A stretch of 64,000 bases of DNA from positions 79,150 to 143,149 of the forward strand of contig JAIVFU010000007.1 of the NCBI GenBank assembly GCA_020829485.1, given 5' to 3'. Position numbers and translations under genes: made by a program. The stretch is from Nostoc sp. CHAB 5834 (lineage in GTDB: Bacteria > Cyanobacteriota > Cyanobacteriia > Cyanobacteriales > Nostocaceae). The notes below the pieces were generated by a model. The model saw only the letters and a list, made by a program, of their open reading frames with translations, was not told the DNA's origin and searched no databases. Position 1 is the first letter of the stretch. The number at the start of each line of letters is the position of its first letter. Shown here piece by piece: positions 37,463 through 45,533 of the stretch.

Positions 37463-38068
37463 ATGTTAGAAAACCGTGATTATACCTTAATTATCGACAA
37501 AAGCGGCAGCATGGCAACTAAAGACCAAAAGGGTGGTAGAACTAGATGGGTTGCAGCACAGGAATCTACTTTAGCTTTAGCTAGTAAGTGTGAGCAATTT
37601 GACCCAGACGGCATTACTATTTATGTATTTTCTGGGAAATTTAAGCGATACGAAAATGTGACATCCGGCAAGGTAGCGCAAATTTTCCAAGAAAATGATC
37701 CCTCTGGTACAACTGACTTGGCAGGTGTGTTAAAACATGCAACTGATGATTACCTTCAACGCAAAGCAGCCGGTCAAACCAAGCCAAGTGGTGAAACAAT
37801 TTTAGTTGTTACTGATGGTGAACCGGACGATCGCAAAGCAGTAATGAAGGTAATTATTGAAGCTTCTCGCTGCATTGATCGAGATGAAGAATTAGCTATT
37901 TCTTTTATTCAAGTCGGTACAGATCCCCAAGCTACCCGCTTTCTGAAAGTCTTAGACGATGAACTCCAAAGTGCTGGTGCTAAGTTTGATATCTGTGACA
38001 CAATTACTATGGAAGATATGGAAGATTTGAGTCTATCGGAAGTGCTACTCAATGCCATTAATGACTAG
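37463..38068 (+). CDS. von Willebrand factor A (vWA) domain protein, second copy
   Basis: 201 residues, start MLENRDYTLIIDKSGSMA after GGAGAATTGAATC. Complete MIDAS (DKSGS, DPSGTTDLAGVL, VTDGEPDD). It is a tandem paralog of the preceding gene over its full length, differing mainly at surface positions, so the pair arose by local duplication and both sites remain intact. The coiled-coil gene follows 27 bp downstream and is almost certainly co-transcribed. Confidence 0.87.
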   Translation: MLENRDYTLIIDKSGSMATKDQKGGRTRWVAAQESTLALASKCEQFDPDGITIYVFSGKFKRYENVTSGKVAQIFQENDPSGTTDLAGVLKHATDDYLQRKAAGQTKPSGETILVVTDGEPDDRKAVMKVIIEASRCIDRDEELAISFIQVGTDPQATRFLKVLDDELQSAGAKFDICDTITMEDMEDLSLSEVLLNAIND

Positions 38069-38095
38069 CTAGACTATTTATTAGGAATTGCAAAA

Positions 38096-38491
38096 ATGGA
38101 TTCCATTGATAAGCTATTAGCTGAACTCCAAACCGAATATAAAGAAGTACAACCAGAACAGCAGCAGTCAAAATCAGCCACAGCCAAATCGTTTATTCCA
38201 TCATTGCCAAAGTCAGCATCTTTCATAGATAACCTTTTGGCAGAAGTTCAGGCTGATTTTGCCCAAGAGGATGCTGCTATTGAGTTAAAAAGACAGCAAG
38301 AACTAGAACAGGAAAAAATTCGACAAGAACAACTCAAAGCCAAACAACAAGAGGCTTTGAAAGTGGAAGCAAAAGAATGGTTAGCCGAAGTAGATCCACT
38401 TTCTTCCGAAGGACTTTGGTTTGAAAGTTTTGCTGAAAGTTACCCCTCAAAATTAGAGGCAGCGATTGAATATTTAAGAAGTAATGAGTAA
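38096..38491 (+). CDS. Coiled-coil protein linked to the vWA pair
   Basis: 131 residues. It begins with a repeated short motif: SIDKLLAELQTEYKE (residues 3-17) and SFIDNLLAEVQADFAQE (42-58). A Gln/Glu/Lys-rich coiled coil follows (about 60-90, RQQELEQEKIRQEQLKAKQQ), then a conserved-looking tail (WLAEVDPLSSEGLWFESFAE, LEAAIEYLRS). It resembles the cyanobacterial salt-stress family named after Slr1339, but I recall this only loosely. Proposed role: a partner of the two upstream vWA proteins. Confidence 0.65.
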   Translation: MDSIDKLLAELQTEYKEVQPEQQQSKSATAKSFIPSLPKSASFIDNLLAEVQADFAQEDAAIELKRQQELEQEKIRQEQLKAKQQEALKVEAKEWLAEVDPLSSEGLWFESFAESYPSKLEAAIEYLRSNE

Positions 38492-38561
38492 AATAATTCG
38501 TAATTCGAGAAAAGCTGCTAGCTAAAATTATAATTTAGCAATTGTTATTTATTCACTATGC

Positions 38562-38909
38562 TCAATATTGATGGTAATTTTTTAGAGCTAACCGTTGCAC
38601 AGCCCATTCATGCATAGCATAGAGAATTGGTTGTAAAGTTTCTCCTAAAGGCGTTAGTGAATATTCTACCTTAGGTGGAATTTGAGGATAAACTTCTCGA
38701 TGAATAATACCGTCTTCTTCCATTTCTCTGAGTTGCTGGGTAAGCATCTTTTGCGTAACTCCAGGCAAAGCCCGTTGCAACTCACCAAACCGTTTTACGC
38801 CAGTCATTAATTCTCTAATAATCAAAACTTTCCAGCGTCCGCCAATTACTTTTAAGGTAGTTTCTACTTCACAAGTCAGCCTGCGATTATTTTCTGCTTC
38901 AGCTTTCAT
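38562..38909 (-). CDS. HxlR-family transcriptional regulator
   Basis: 115 residues from the ATG giving [20 protein letters not shown]. Winged helix-turn-helix of the HxlR type: [37 protein letters not shown] and [20 protein letters not shown] are diagnostic. The N-terminal Cys (LTCEVE) is the position used for redox or aldehyde sensing in several HxlR proteins. It may control the ferritin-like gene upstream on the same strand, although a repeat element lies between them. Target unknown. Confidence 0.85.
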   Translation of the reverse strand: MKAEAENNRRLTCEVETTLKVIGGRWKVLIIRELMTGVKRFGELQRALPGVTQKMLTQQLREMEEDGIIHREVYPQIPPKVEYSLTPLGETLQPILYAMHEWAVQRLALKNYHQY

Positions 38910-39008
38910 AGTTAATTTTGTGAATTTGCAGAAGGCAAGACACATACCTCCTGCCTTTTACAGCTATTTTTAGGTAAATAGACCACGCGGTAGCGGCACA
39001 GCAATGCT

Positions 39009-39219
39009 CATTAGTGTCAACTTAAGCAAAAATGCATGTCCCACAGGCGTTTTACCCCCCTTAATCCCCCCGATGCATTGGGGGGAAAAAGAGATGAGAT
39101 CCAGTTCCCTCCCCAATCTATCGGGGAGGGTTAGGGTGGGGTGACGCGGTGAGTGATGGAAAGCTAGAGAACTGAATATCACGTCTCGACAAAGGTTTCA
39201 CGTTAAGTTGACACGCATG
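39009..39219. repeat. Small inverted-repeat element (family gamma), complete copy
   Basis: 211 bp. Ends CATTAGTGTCAACTTAAGC and GTTAAGTTGACACGCATG are inverted repeats. The 9-bp duplication AGCAATGCT flanks it at 39000-39008 and 39220-39228. Interior: TTACCCCCCTTAATCCCCCC, CCCTCCCC..GGGGAGGG and GGTTAGGGTGGGGTGACGCG. The rest of 38910-39303 shows no gene. Confidence 0.85.
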
Positions 39220-39303
39220 AGCAATGCTGTACCCTTACAACAGATGTGGTTCAAATACATGAAAACTGCTGTAAGGTAAATGTTGAATGTTCTCAATTTT
39301 TAA

Positions 39304-40050
39304 TTATGGCGTAGCTACCAACTCAGAATCGATTTCTGAGGGCGCACTATCCTGGACTAGCGATCGCGTTTCACCATTACGCTGGAGAATACCGCCAACC
39401 ATTGCCAACAAGGCGTTTACCTTGCGGGTTCGCCACATATCTACGAGTTTTTGCACTTCAGTCGCAGACATCCGTCGCATCATGGCTTCGTAGAGATAAG
39501 CAGCATGTCCAGTTTCATCTTGGGCAATACAAAGCATTCCTAACTTCAAATTACGAGCGGTTGGCTCGTTATCAGGTAATGCTTTTGCCATTCGCGCAAA
39601 GTCTTTACTAGCATCTAACTCCAGAATGTAGGTGCTAGCCATAAACACATCCCAGTCAATAACAGCCGGTTTTAACTGTTCTTGGGTGTAACCTTCAAAG
39701 AATGCTGCAAAAAAGGGACTACGCTGTTGTGATTTTTTTGTGGATGTAGTTTGGGGTTGACCCTTGAAATCTATAACTTGTTTATTCAACTGTTGTAAGG
39801 CGTGGGCAAAAATTTTACCATGCCTAGTTTCATCTGATGCATGTTTTGCTAGTTTTTCGGCTAGCCATGTATCGCCTTCGGCAGCGGAGCGATCGCTAAG
39901 TGCAGATAAAAACGGCACAGAACCAGATTCGGCCAACTGAAACCCCGCAAGGATGTTAGGGCGGGTTTTAGAATCACGAATTTGAGCAGCAGAGTAATAG
40001 GCAAAAGCACCTGAACCAGCTAAATGCAGAACGTGAGTCAAGAAGTTCAT
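39304..40050 (-). CDS. Ferritin-like diiron-type protein
   Basis: 248 residues, all helical, with two metal-ligand pairs typical of ferritin-like carboxylate diiron proteins: a Glu in FQLAESGSVPFL and KHASDETRHGKIF (ExxH-like DETRH), then YILELDAS and IAQDETGHAAYLYEAM (DETGH). Such proteins act as oxygenases, oxidases or iron binders; the substrate cannot be told. A perfect GGAGGTTTAG ribosome-binding site precedes the ATG, but a TnpB-type IS begins within about 10 bp upstream, so the native promoter has probably been displaced. Confidence 0.75.
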   Translation of the reverse strand: MNFLTHVLHLAGSGAFAYYSAAQIRDSKTRPNILAGFQLAESGSVPFLSALSDRSAAEGDTWLAEKLAKHASDETRHGKIFAHALQQLNKQVIDFKGQPQTTSTKKSQQRSPFFAAFFEGYTQEQLKPAVIDWDVFMASTYILELDASKDFARMAKALPDNEPTARNLKLGMLCIAQDETGHAAYLYEAMMRRMSATEVQKLVDMWRTRKVNALLAMVGGILQRNGETRSLVQDSAPSEIDSELVATP

Positions 40051-40278
40051 CTAAACCTCCAGGAGACTCCCACCAAATCTGTACTCAGATTGGTGGCGAG
40101 AGGAATGGAGGGCTAATTGCGAAACGTCCCTTGAGTGCGAAAGTGACCACGGGGATACTCCCCGTGGCGCATTTCGCAAAATTTGTGCGTCAGCTAAAAC
40201 TTCGATGGGGATAGTTGAGCAATTAGCAAATACTTTGTTAGCAGATGGTTTGTGCATTGTGTTTTCTGATATAATTAG

Positions 40279-41496
40279 ATGAGTTCTAGCGTGGATGCAA
40301 TGCAAACAATATCGGTAAAATGCAAGATTCAAGTCCCTATAGAGTTGCGCTCTGAAATAGATCGCACTTTGCAGGGGTTTGCTGATGCTTGCAATCAGAT
40401 ATTGGACGTTGCAAAGCGTGAGAAATGCTGGAATACTACCAAGCTTCACCACTTGGTTTATAAGCCAGTACGTGAGGCGACGGGTATTAAGGCAAACCAT
40501 GTCTGCCAAGCTATCCGCCGTGTGATTGGTAACGCCAAGGCAGTTAAACAAGTCCACAAATTTAGACCAACATCTTTGAGCTTGGATGCTCGGACTTTTC
40601 AGTACTTGGAAGACTTGCAAACTGTGGGCGTTACTTTGATGTGTGGTCGCAAAAAGTTTAAGTTGAGTATTGGTAACTACCAGTTGGCACTGCTGAAAGG
40701 GCAAGTACCGACAGCAGCAACCTTGAATAAAACCAAACACGGCGACTACTACATCAATATTTGTGTTGACCTGCCTACTAATCCCACTGGCAAAACGCCC
40801 AAGGTGATTGGAGTTGATTTGGGCAGGCGTGACATAGCCACCACTTCCAATGGCGAATCTTGGAGTGGTAAGCAGATTCAAAGCACTCGTGACCAATACA
40901 GTAAAGTCAGGGCTAATGTTCAATCCAAACGCACTCACAGTTCTAGAAAACTGTTGAGAAGGCTCTCTGGGAGAGAACAAAGGTTCCAAAAGTGGTTGAA
41001 TCACAATATCTCGAAACAGTTGGTTCAAGATGCCAAACAAAGTAATTCTGCTTTGGCTTTTGAAGACTTGACCAATATCAGACAATCGCTCAATCAAAAA
41101 CCACGTAGCAAGACAGAACGACGTAGAACCAATAATTGGGCTTTTTACCAATTGAGGACATTTGTTGATTACAAGGCAAATATCGCAGGTGTGCCAGTTG
41201 TTTTTGTTCCACCTGCCTACACGAGTCAAACCTGTTCCCGATGTCACCATGTGCATCCGGTCAAAGGTAAATCCTATCGTTCTAACAAGTCTTTCAAGTG
41301 TGGGCATTGTGGTTTTGAGCATGATGCTGATATTAACGCTGCACTAAACATTGCAGCTTTGGGGGTTTCCGTAAACAACCCTGAAGTTCCGGGGATTGCT
41401 TGCTTGTTGGAAGGACAACTTAGCTTGTTTCCGACTGGTGGCGAAATCTGGGACAAAGCCTACTCCGAATTTGGTACTCCAAATCGGTGTAGGTAG
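40279..41496 (+). CDS. tnpB: TnpB RNA-guided nuclease (IS200/IS605 family)
   Basis: 405 residues, apparently intact. RuvC-like catalytic residues are D180 (KVIGVDLGRRDIATT), E262 (SALAFEDLTNI) and D351 (HDADINAALNIA). The zinc-ribbon cysteines are C319, C322, C341 and C344 (TCSRCHHV, FKCGHCGF). TnpB is guided by an omega RNA from the element's right end to cut DNA next to a short motif and promotes transposon retention; it is the ancestor of Cas12. The start could be the ATG at 40300 (MQTISVKCKIQ). Codon use and HIP1 content resemble the host, so the element is not a very recent arrival. Confidence 0.9.
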   Translation: MSSSVDAMQTISVKCKIQVPIELRSEIDRTLQGFADACNQILDVAKREKCWNTTKLHHLVYKPVREATGIKANHVCQAIRRVIGNAKAVKQVHKFRPTSLSLDARTFQYLEDLQTVGVTLMCGRKKFKLSIGNYQLALLKGQVPTAATLNKTKHGDYYINICVDLPTNPTGKTPKVIGVDLGRRDIATTSNGESWSGKQIQSTRDQYSKVRANVQSKRTHSSRKLLRRLSGREQRFQKWLNHNISKQLVQDAKQSNSALAFEDLTNIRQSLNQKPRSKTERRRTNNWAFYQLRTFVDYKANIAGVPVVFVPPAYTSQTCSRCHHVHPVKGKSYRSNKSFKCGHCGFEHDADINAALNIAALGVSVNNPEVPGIACLLEGQLSLFPTGGEIWDKAYSEFGTPNRCR

Positions 41497-41500
41497 TTTA
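41400..41500 (+). ncRNA. Probable omega RNA region at the right end of the tnpB element
   Basis: By analogy with characterised IS200/IS605 elements, the guide scaffold overlaps the 3' end of tnpB and ends at the element's right border. The terminal hairpin at 41458-41494 would be its 3' stem, and the bases after 41500 would be the guide. Extent inferred, not read directly. Confidence 0.4.
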
Positions 41501-41759
41501 CCAGAAATTCCCGCCGACAATTGGAAGGTTACAATTCTTATACTAATCCACATTTTCTATTCGGTTGGCGTCTGAGGGTTTTACTGATTGGAATTTTTAA
41601 TTGCCTGGGGCGGTCACATTATTCTTCAAAAACGGCCACTTTATCCTAATTCAAAAAGCTAACGCAGCAAGAAATTAAAACCCTATTCCAAATGTCTAGA
41701 CGCAGACAATAAGGGTCGCTTGGGTTTATGCCAGTTTAATAGTTGAGAGTTTTTTGAGT

Positions 41760-42617
41760 TTACGGATCAGATAAAAGCTGAGAAATTGAGTCAAAGTCTT
41801 CTTTAGGCATATCACTTAACTCCATCAAATTGTAAAGTTGTAATCCTATTTCTTTGATTGTTAAGTTTTGAGGAGTGATATACTCTAAATCAGCAATTGG
41901 TTTCCCAAAAATTAGTCCAGACATATTAATTTCTAAAATTCTCTTTATATATAGATCGTATATTTCCTGTAATGCAAATGTCTGCTCAAGTTTTAAATCT
42001 AAAACTTGAATTTTACCTTGTTCATCCTTAGATATATAATTTGGCTGCCTCAATTGGTACTTATCTTTATTCGCAATCAGCCCTAACAAGCACATCTGAG
42101 TATAGGAAAGACTTGATCCTAATCTAAGAAGAACATTAGCCTGCGGTCTATTAATTTCTGGATGAAAAGCTATGTTGGCAACTAAATTTCCGTAAAACCT
42201 GAGCTTTTTTTCTTCATGTTCCCTCTGCGAAGCAATTAAAACACCTTCAAAAACTTCTTCTGCTGCTGAACGGTTTTGTACTCCTTTTTTAAAAAAGTCG
42301 TCTTGTCGAATCTGTTTTCCATTATCCAAATTTTCCTGAATTTTAGAAATTGCAAATGTTAAAGTCGCTCCAACTCTTACTTCTTCTCGATGACTAAGGA
42401 AGCGGTTTTTAACCTCTGCGCCTATTTTTTTCAAAAAATATACTATTGTAGGAGAGGCAACACTGGTTAAAATAGCTCCAGGAGGCCCAGCAGCAGCCCC
42501 ACCTAAAGCAAGAATAATTGCGGTGACTAAAGTACCTCCAGTAATTTCTGAACCGACTGCAATCAATTCATTAATAGGTTCATTTTTATTATCTTGCTCA
42601 GACATAAGATGATTCAA
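41760..42617 (-). CDS. Hypothetical protein with glycine-rich membrane segment
   Basis: 285 residues; start at M1 or M5 (MSEQDNKNEPINEL). Residues about 28-62 are hydrophobic and Gly/Ala/Pro-rich (GGTLVTAIILALGGAAAGPP, AILTSVASPTIVYFLKKIG), suggesting one or two membrane passes. The remaining 220 residues are soluble and helical with EVFEGVLIASQREHEEKKLR, FYGNLVANIAF and SSLSYTQMCLLGLIANKDKY. A glycine-rich membrane hairpin plus helical sensor-like domain recalls proteins found near defence loci, but no family is recognised. Lower GC and fewer HIP1 sites than its neighbours, and next to an IS, hint at acquisition. Confidence 0.6.
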   Translation of the reverse strand: MNHLMSEQDNKNEPINELIAVGSEITGGTLVTAIILALGGAAAGPPGAILTSVASPTIVYFLKKIGAEVKNRFLSHREEVRVGATLTFAISKIQENLDNGKQIRQDDFFKKGVQNRSAAEEVFEGVLIASQREHEEKKLRFYGNLVANIAFHPEINRPQANVLLRLGSSLSYTQMCLLGLIANKDKYQLRQPNYISKDEQGKIQVLDLKLEQTFALQEIYDLYIKRILEINMSGLIFGKPIADLEYITPQNLTIKEIGLQLYNLMELSDMPKEDFDSISQLLSDP

Positions 42618-42784
42618 CCTAATACTTGCTGTAGTCTAAAAAAATTGGAAGCATAATATCTCCGAGGTGTATTGTAAGCATAAGCTTTCCGTAACGGAAA
42701 AGTTATGCTTCCAGTGACAGGCTAACAAATATATCTCGTCGTTTTGCTAATATCATTCCACAGAGGTAATGCAGGTGAGTTTGT

Positions 42785-43351
42785 ATGGAGAAATTAACTA
42801 AACCAGTACGATTTTGGCTTTGTGCAACTATCATGATTTTGGGTTTGATAGGCTGCGATCGCTTCCTCGGTAATTCTGGAGAACCAGTGGAGCGAGTCAG
42901 TGATGGCGATACTTTAGTAGTGAAAGATACTAACGGCAAAAATATTACCGTGCGTTTTGCTTGTGTAGATGCGCCAGAAATAGCTCATACTAACAAAGAA
43001 AAGCAGAGTAAACGCAGTAGCGATCGCAATCAATTTACTTGGGGTGTCAAAGCCCAAGAACGGGTACAAGAACTGGTGCAACAAGGAGGCGATCGCGTGA
43101 CTTTGAATATCACCGATAGCGATCGCTATGGACGTAAAATTGCCGAAGTTCGTTTACAAAATGGCACTTTTGTGCAACAGGTATTATTGCAAGAAGGTTT
43201 AGCAAAAGTGTATCGTCCCTATTTAAACAAGTGTCCTAGCAAAGACTTAGTTCAACAAGCCGAAGCTGAGGCCAAGGAACAACGGCTTGGTGTTTGGAGT
43301 GATACTAAATTTGTGAATCCTTGGGAATATCGCAGTTTATATAAAAAGTAA
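42785..43351 (+). CDS. Exported thermonuclease-family (SNase) lipoprotein
   Basis: 188 residues. A lipoprotein signal peptide (ATIMILGLIGC, lipobox Cys at 24) places it outside the cytoplasmic membrane. The staphylococcal-nuclease fold follows: RVSDGDTLVVKD, VRFACVDAPEIA (catalytic Arg), WGVKAQERVQELV (Glu) and ITDSDRYGRKIAEV (catalytic Arg in DRYGR), then LLQEGLAKVYR and LGVWS. It cleaves DNA and RNA with Ca2+. Probable role: scavenging nucleic acids or degrading incoming DNA in the periplasm. Confidence 0.92.
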   Translation: MEKLTKPVRFWLCATIMILGLIGCDRFLGNSGEPVERVSDGDTLVVKDTNGKNITVRFACVDAPEIAHTNKEKQSKRSSDRNQFTWGVKAQERVQELVQQGGDRVTLNITDSDRYGRKIAEVRLQNGTFVQQVLLQEGLAKVYRPYLNKCPSKDLVQQAEAEAKEQRLGVWSDTKFVNPWEYRSLYKK

Positions 43352-43369
43352 AAACTCTAGCTGTTTCAA

Positions 43370-43442
43370 ATAGACATCTCCAGAAATTAAATATGCCTTA
43401 CCCAGAACCCTTGTAGAGACGTAGCAGTGCTACGTCTCTACA
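43370..43442. repeat. Epsilon-family element, partial copy
   Basis: TAGACATCTCCAGAAATTAA and the GTAGAGACGTAGCA..TGCTACGTCTCTAC hairpin are present; the other TAGACATCTCC end is missing. Confidence 0.65.
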
Positions 43443-43544
43443 TTTTTTCACTCCTATTTCTAATTGAATGCACTACATTTTTTGGCATTGCATATTTGCG
43501 GTATGATTTAGCAACTTCCAAAATTCCCCCCTGCCCCCTGCCCC

Positions 43545-44426
43545 CTACTCCTCTCCCCAAGTTTGCAGTTGCAAATACACGAGTACCAACGTCACTGCTA
43601 GTAACACGGTTGCTGCTGCTGCTGCATAACCAAAATCAAATTGAGCAAAAGCCTCTTGGTAAATGTAGTAAACCAGCAAATTAGTCGAATTCAGTGGGCC
43701 ACCGCCAGTCATCACATAAGATTGCTCAAAACCCCGCAATGTAAAAATCGCAGTCGTGATGATTGCAAATATCACAGTAGGGCGCAATCCAGGCAGAGTA
43801 ATATACCAAAATTGTTGCCAAGCATCTGCTCCATCTAAATCTGCTGCTTCATAACGACTGGGAGGAATTGCTTGCAACCCTGCTAAAAAAACTACCATAT
43901 TGAAACCGAGTTGTTTCCAAATACTCATTAAAATAATTACTGGCATTGCCCAAAACGTGTCTGCTAGCCAGGATATGGCTGGAATACCGAAAAAATCTAA
44001 AAGTCCGTTAACTGGCCCTGATGTTTGAAACAGCCAGCGAAATCCCAACCCGGCTGCCACAAGTGAGATAATTGAAGGCAGAAAATAGGCACTTCGCAAG
44101 ATGCCCCGGAAAGGAATGGAGCGGTTTAATAACACTGCTAATCCTAAAGATATAACTAAACTGGGAATGATGGTGGCAACAGTAAAATAAAAGGTGTTAC
44201 CCAGAACTTGCCAAAAATCGGGGTCGAGTAGCAAGCGCGTATAATTTTTTAAGCCTATCCAATAAATACCTTTTAGAGTGAAACTACCAGCAGTGAAACT
44301 GAGATAAAACAAATAAGCAATCGGCCAAATGATAAAAGCGCCCAGCAAAATTAGTGCTGGTGTGAGAAAAATCCAGGCGGCTGCTGTATCGTTATCCAAC
44401 CACGACTTAGTATATTTTTTTTGCAT
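43545..44426 (-). CDS. Sugar ABC transporter permease (MalF type)
   Basis: 293 residues with six hydrophobic segments (AAWIFLTPALILLGAFIIWP, FYFTVATIIPSLVISLGLAV, SAYFLPSIISLVAAGLGF and others) and the EAA loop that docks the ATPase: YEAADLDGADAWQQFWYITLP. It belongs to the binding-protein-dependent carbohydrate permease family. No partner permease, solute-binding protein or ATPase is nearby, so it must pair with subunits encoded elsewhere. The start ATG gives MQKKYTKSWLDND. Confidence 0.92.
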   Translation of the reverse strand: MQKKYTKSWLDNDTAAAWIFLTPALILLGAFIIWPIAYLFYLSFTAGSFTLKGIYWIGLKNYTRLLLDPDFWQVLGNTFYFTVATIIPSLVISLGLAVLLNRSIPFRGILRSAYFLPSIISLVAAGLGFRWLFQTSGPVNGLLDFFGIPAISWLADTFWAMPVIILMSIWKQLGFNMVVFLAGLQAIPPSRYEAADLDGADAWQQFWYITLPGLRPTVIFAIITTAIFTLRGFEQSYVMTGGGPLNSTNLLVYYIYQEAFAQFDFGYAAAAATVLLAVTLVLVYLQLQTWGEE

Positions 44427-44476
44427 CTATAAATTAACCTTCTTAGTTTTTATAACCTTCCGCCCTGATTTTACCC

Positions 44477-44738
44477 TTAGCGATCGCTAACAATTCGCCT
44501 CTTTAAAGCGATCGCTTCCGATTCTCCTTTACCTAATCGTTGATTTAAGCTGTTGAGGAGGGTTATAAGGCTTGATGTGCGGACTTGAAGTTTACCAGCG
44601 TTGATGAGTGTTTGAATGCTTTGGCTAGCTGGATCTAACTTGGCACGCACCAAGTAAAAAGAGAAAATTTTCTTTCTGTTCAATGCTGTGGAATAGTTTA
44701 ACTTCTAAAGCGATCGCTTGGGTAAGCTCTTGGTTCAT
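44477..44738 (-). pseudogene. Relic of a DUF3368-type PIN toxin locus
   Basis: Two short overlapping frames. 44738-44625 reads MNQELTQAIALEVKLFHSIE and stops after 37 residues. 44683-44477 reads LDPASQSIQTLINAGKLQVR and SLNQRLGKGESEAIALKRRI, where GKGESEAIAL is the conserved core of DUF3368 PIN-like proteins, but the C-terminal DDR-type motif is missing. It is most likely a frameshifted and truncated toxin gene. The remaining DNA of 44427-44795 shows nothing else. Confidence 0.55.
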
Positions 44739-44795
44739 AATTATCTCTAGTTGGAGTCTTTACTTAAACATCTATAATTTTTCCTCTTAGCTGTT

Positions 44796-45467
44796 ATGAC
44801 CCTTTGCCCTGATTCTACCCTGAGCTTGGTTTCTCCCAACATTAGCGATATTTGCCAACAAGTCGCCCCTTTAAAACTGGGAATTATGGCTTCTGGAAAT
44901 GGCAGCAATTTTGATGTAGTTGCCCAAGCTATCCAAGATGGGCGGCTAAATGCCCAAATTCAAGTTTTAATTTACAATAATCCCTCGGCGAAAGCAGCCG
45001 TAAAAGCAGCCGATAGAGGAGTAGAAGCTGTTTTATTAAATCACCGCAACTATAAAAATCGAGAAGAGTTTGATCAGAAAATTGTGCAGACATTGCAGCA
45101 CTACAATGTAGAATGGGTGATTATGGCAGGTTGGATGCGACTGTTAACATCAGTTTTCATTGATGCCTTTCCTGAGAGAATTATTAATATCCATCCTAGT
45201 TTGTTACCTAGTTTCAAAGGAATCCATGCTGTAGAACAAGCCTTAGCATCTGGGGTAAAAATCACTGGTTGTACAGTGCATATAGCTTGTTTAGAAATGG
45301 ACAGTGGCCCAATATTAATGCAAGCCGCAGTACCAGTACTGCCGGATGATACAGCAGAAACACTCCACGCTAGGATTCAAATTCAGGAACATCGGATTTT
45401 ACCATTAGCGATCGCTCTAGCAGCTTCTTCATCAAAAACAACATTAAGCATAACGTCACTTACTTAA
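44796..45467 (+). CDS. purN: Phosphoribosylglycinamide formyltransferase
   Basis: 223 residues. It transfers the formyl group from 10-formyl-THF to GAR, the third step of purine synthesis. Catalytic residues are N131 and H133 (NIHPSLLPSFKG) and D169 (CLEMDSGPILMQ). The nucleotide loop is MASGNGSNFD. The N-terminal 25 residues before LKLGIMASGNGS are an extension with little conservation, as in other cyanobacterial PurN proteins. Convergent with the GAF gene; the hairpin between them can terminate both. Confidence 0.96.
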   Translation: MTLCPDSTLSLVSPNISDICQQVAPLKLGIMASGNGSNFDVVAQAIQDGRLNAQIQVLIYNNPSAKAAVKAADRGVEAVLLNHRNYKNREEFDQKIVQTLQHYNVEWVIMAGWMRLLTSVFIDAFPERIINIHPSLLPSFKGIHAVEQALASGVKITGCTVHIACLEMDSGPILMQAAVPVLPDDTAETLHARIQIQEHRILPLAIALAASSSKTTLSITSLT

Positions 45468-45477
45468 ACTGGATTTA

Positions 45478-45507
45478 GATCCCCGACTTCTTGAAGAAGT
45501 CGGGGAT
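45478..45507. terminator. GATCCCCGAC hairpin between convergent genes
   Basis: GATCCCCGACTTCTT pairs with AAGAAGTCGGGGAT, 10 bp after purN and 27 bp after the GAF gene stop. It is the same dispersed repeat as at 18101 and 28382, here positioned to act as a bidirectional terminator, although no T-run follows. Confidence 0.55.
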
Positions 45508-45533
45508 GTGGGCGGCAACATCCCATTACAAAG

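Larger units (their letters stand above)
40056..41500 (+). mobile_element. IS200/IS605-group element carrying tnpB only
   Basis: Both ends carry related imperfect hairpins: CCACCAAATCTG/CAGATTGGTGG around TACT at 40058-40082, and CCTACTCCGAATTTGG/CCAAATCGGTGTAGG around TACT at 41458-41494. A second hairpin, CACGGGGATACTCCCCGTG within GCGAAA..TTTCGC, lies near 40119-40182. There are no terminal inverted repeats of the DDE kind and no tnpA, so mobilisation needs a Y1 transposase supplied in trans. Boundaries are approximate. Confidence 0.75.

Noticed and set aside
38970..39182. A 70-codon minus-strand frame (also a related one at 52161-52379)
   Set aside because: Both fall entirely within gamma elements, so the shared peptide pattern comes from the repeat and not from a gene.
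40051..41322. A 423-codon open frame on the minus strand
   Set aside because: It lies antisense to the intact tnpB gene, shows no recognisable domain, and its composition is what the complement of tnpB would give.
42703..42939. A 78-codon minus-strand frame
   Set aside because: Antisense to the start of the well-supported nuclease gene.
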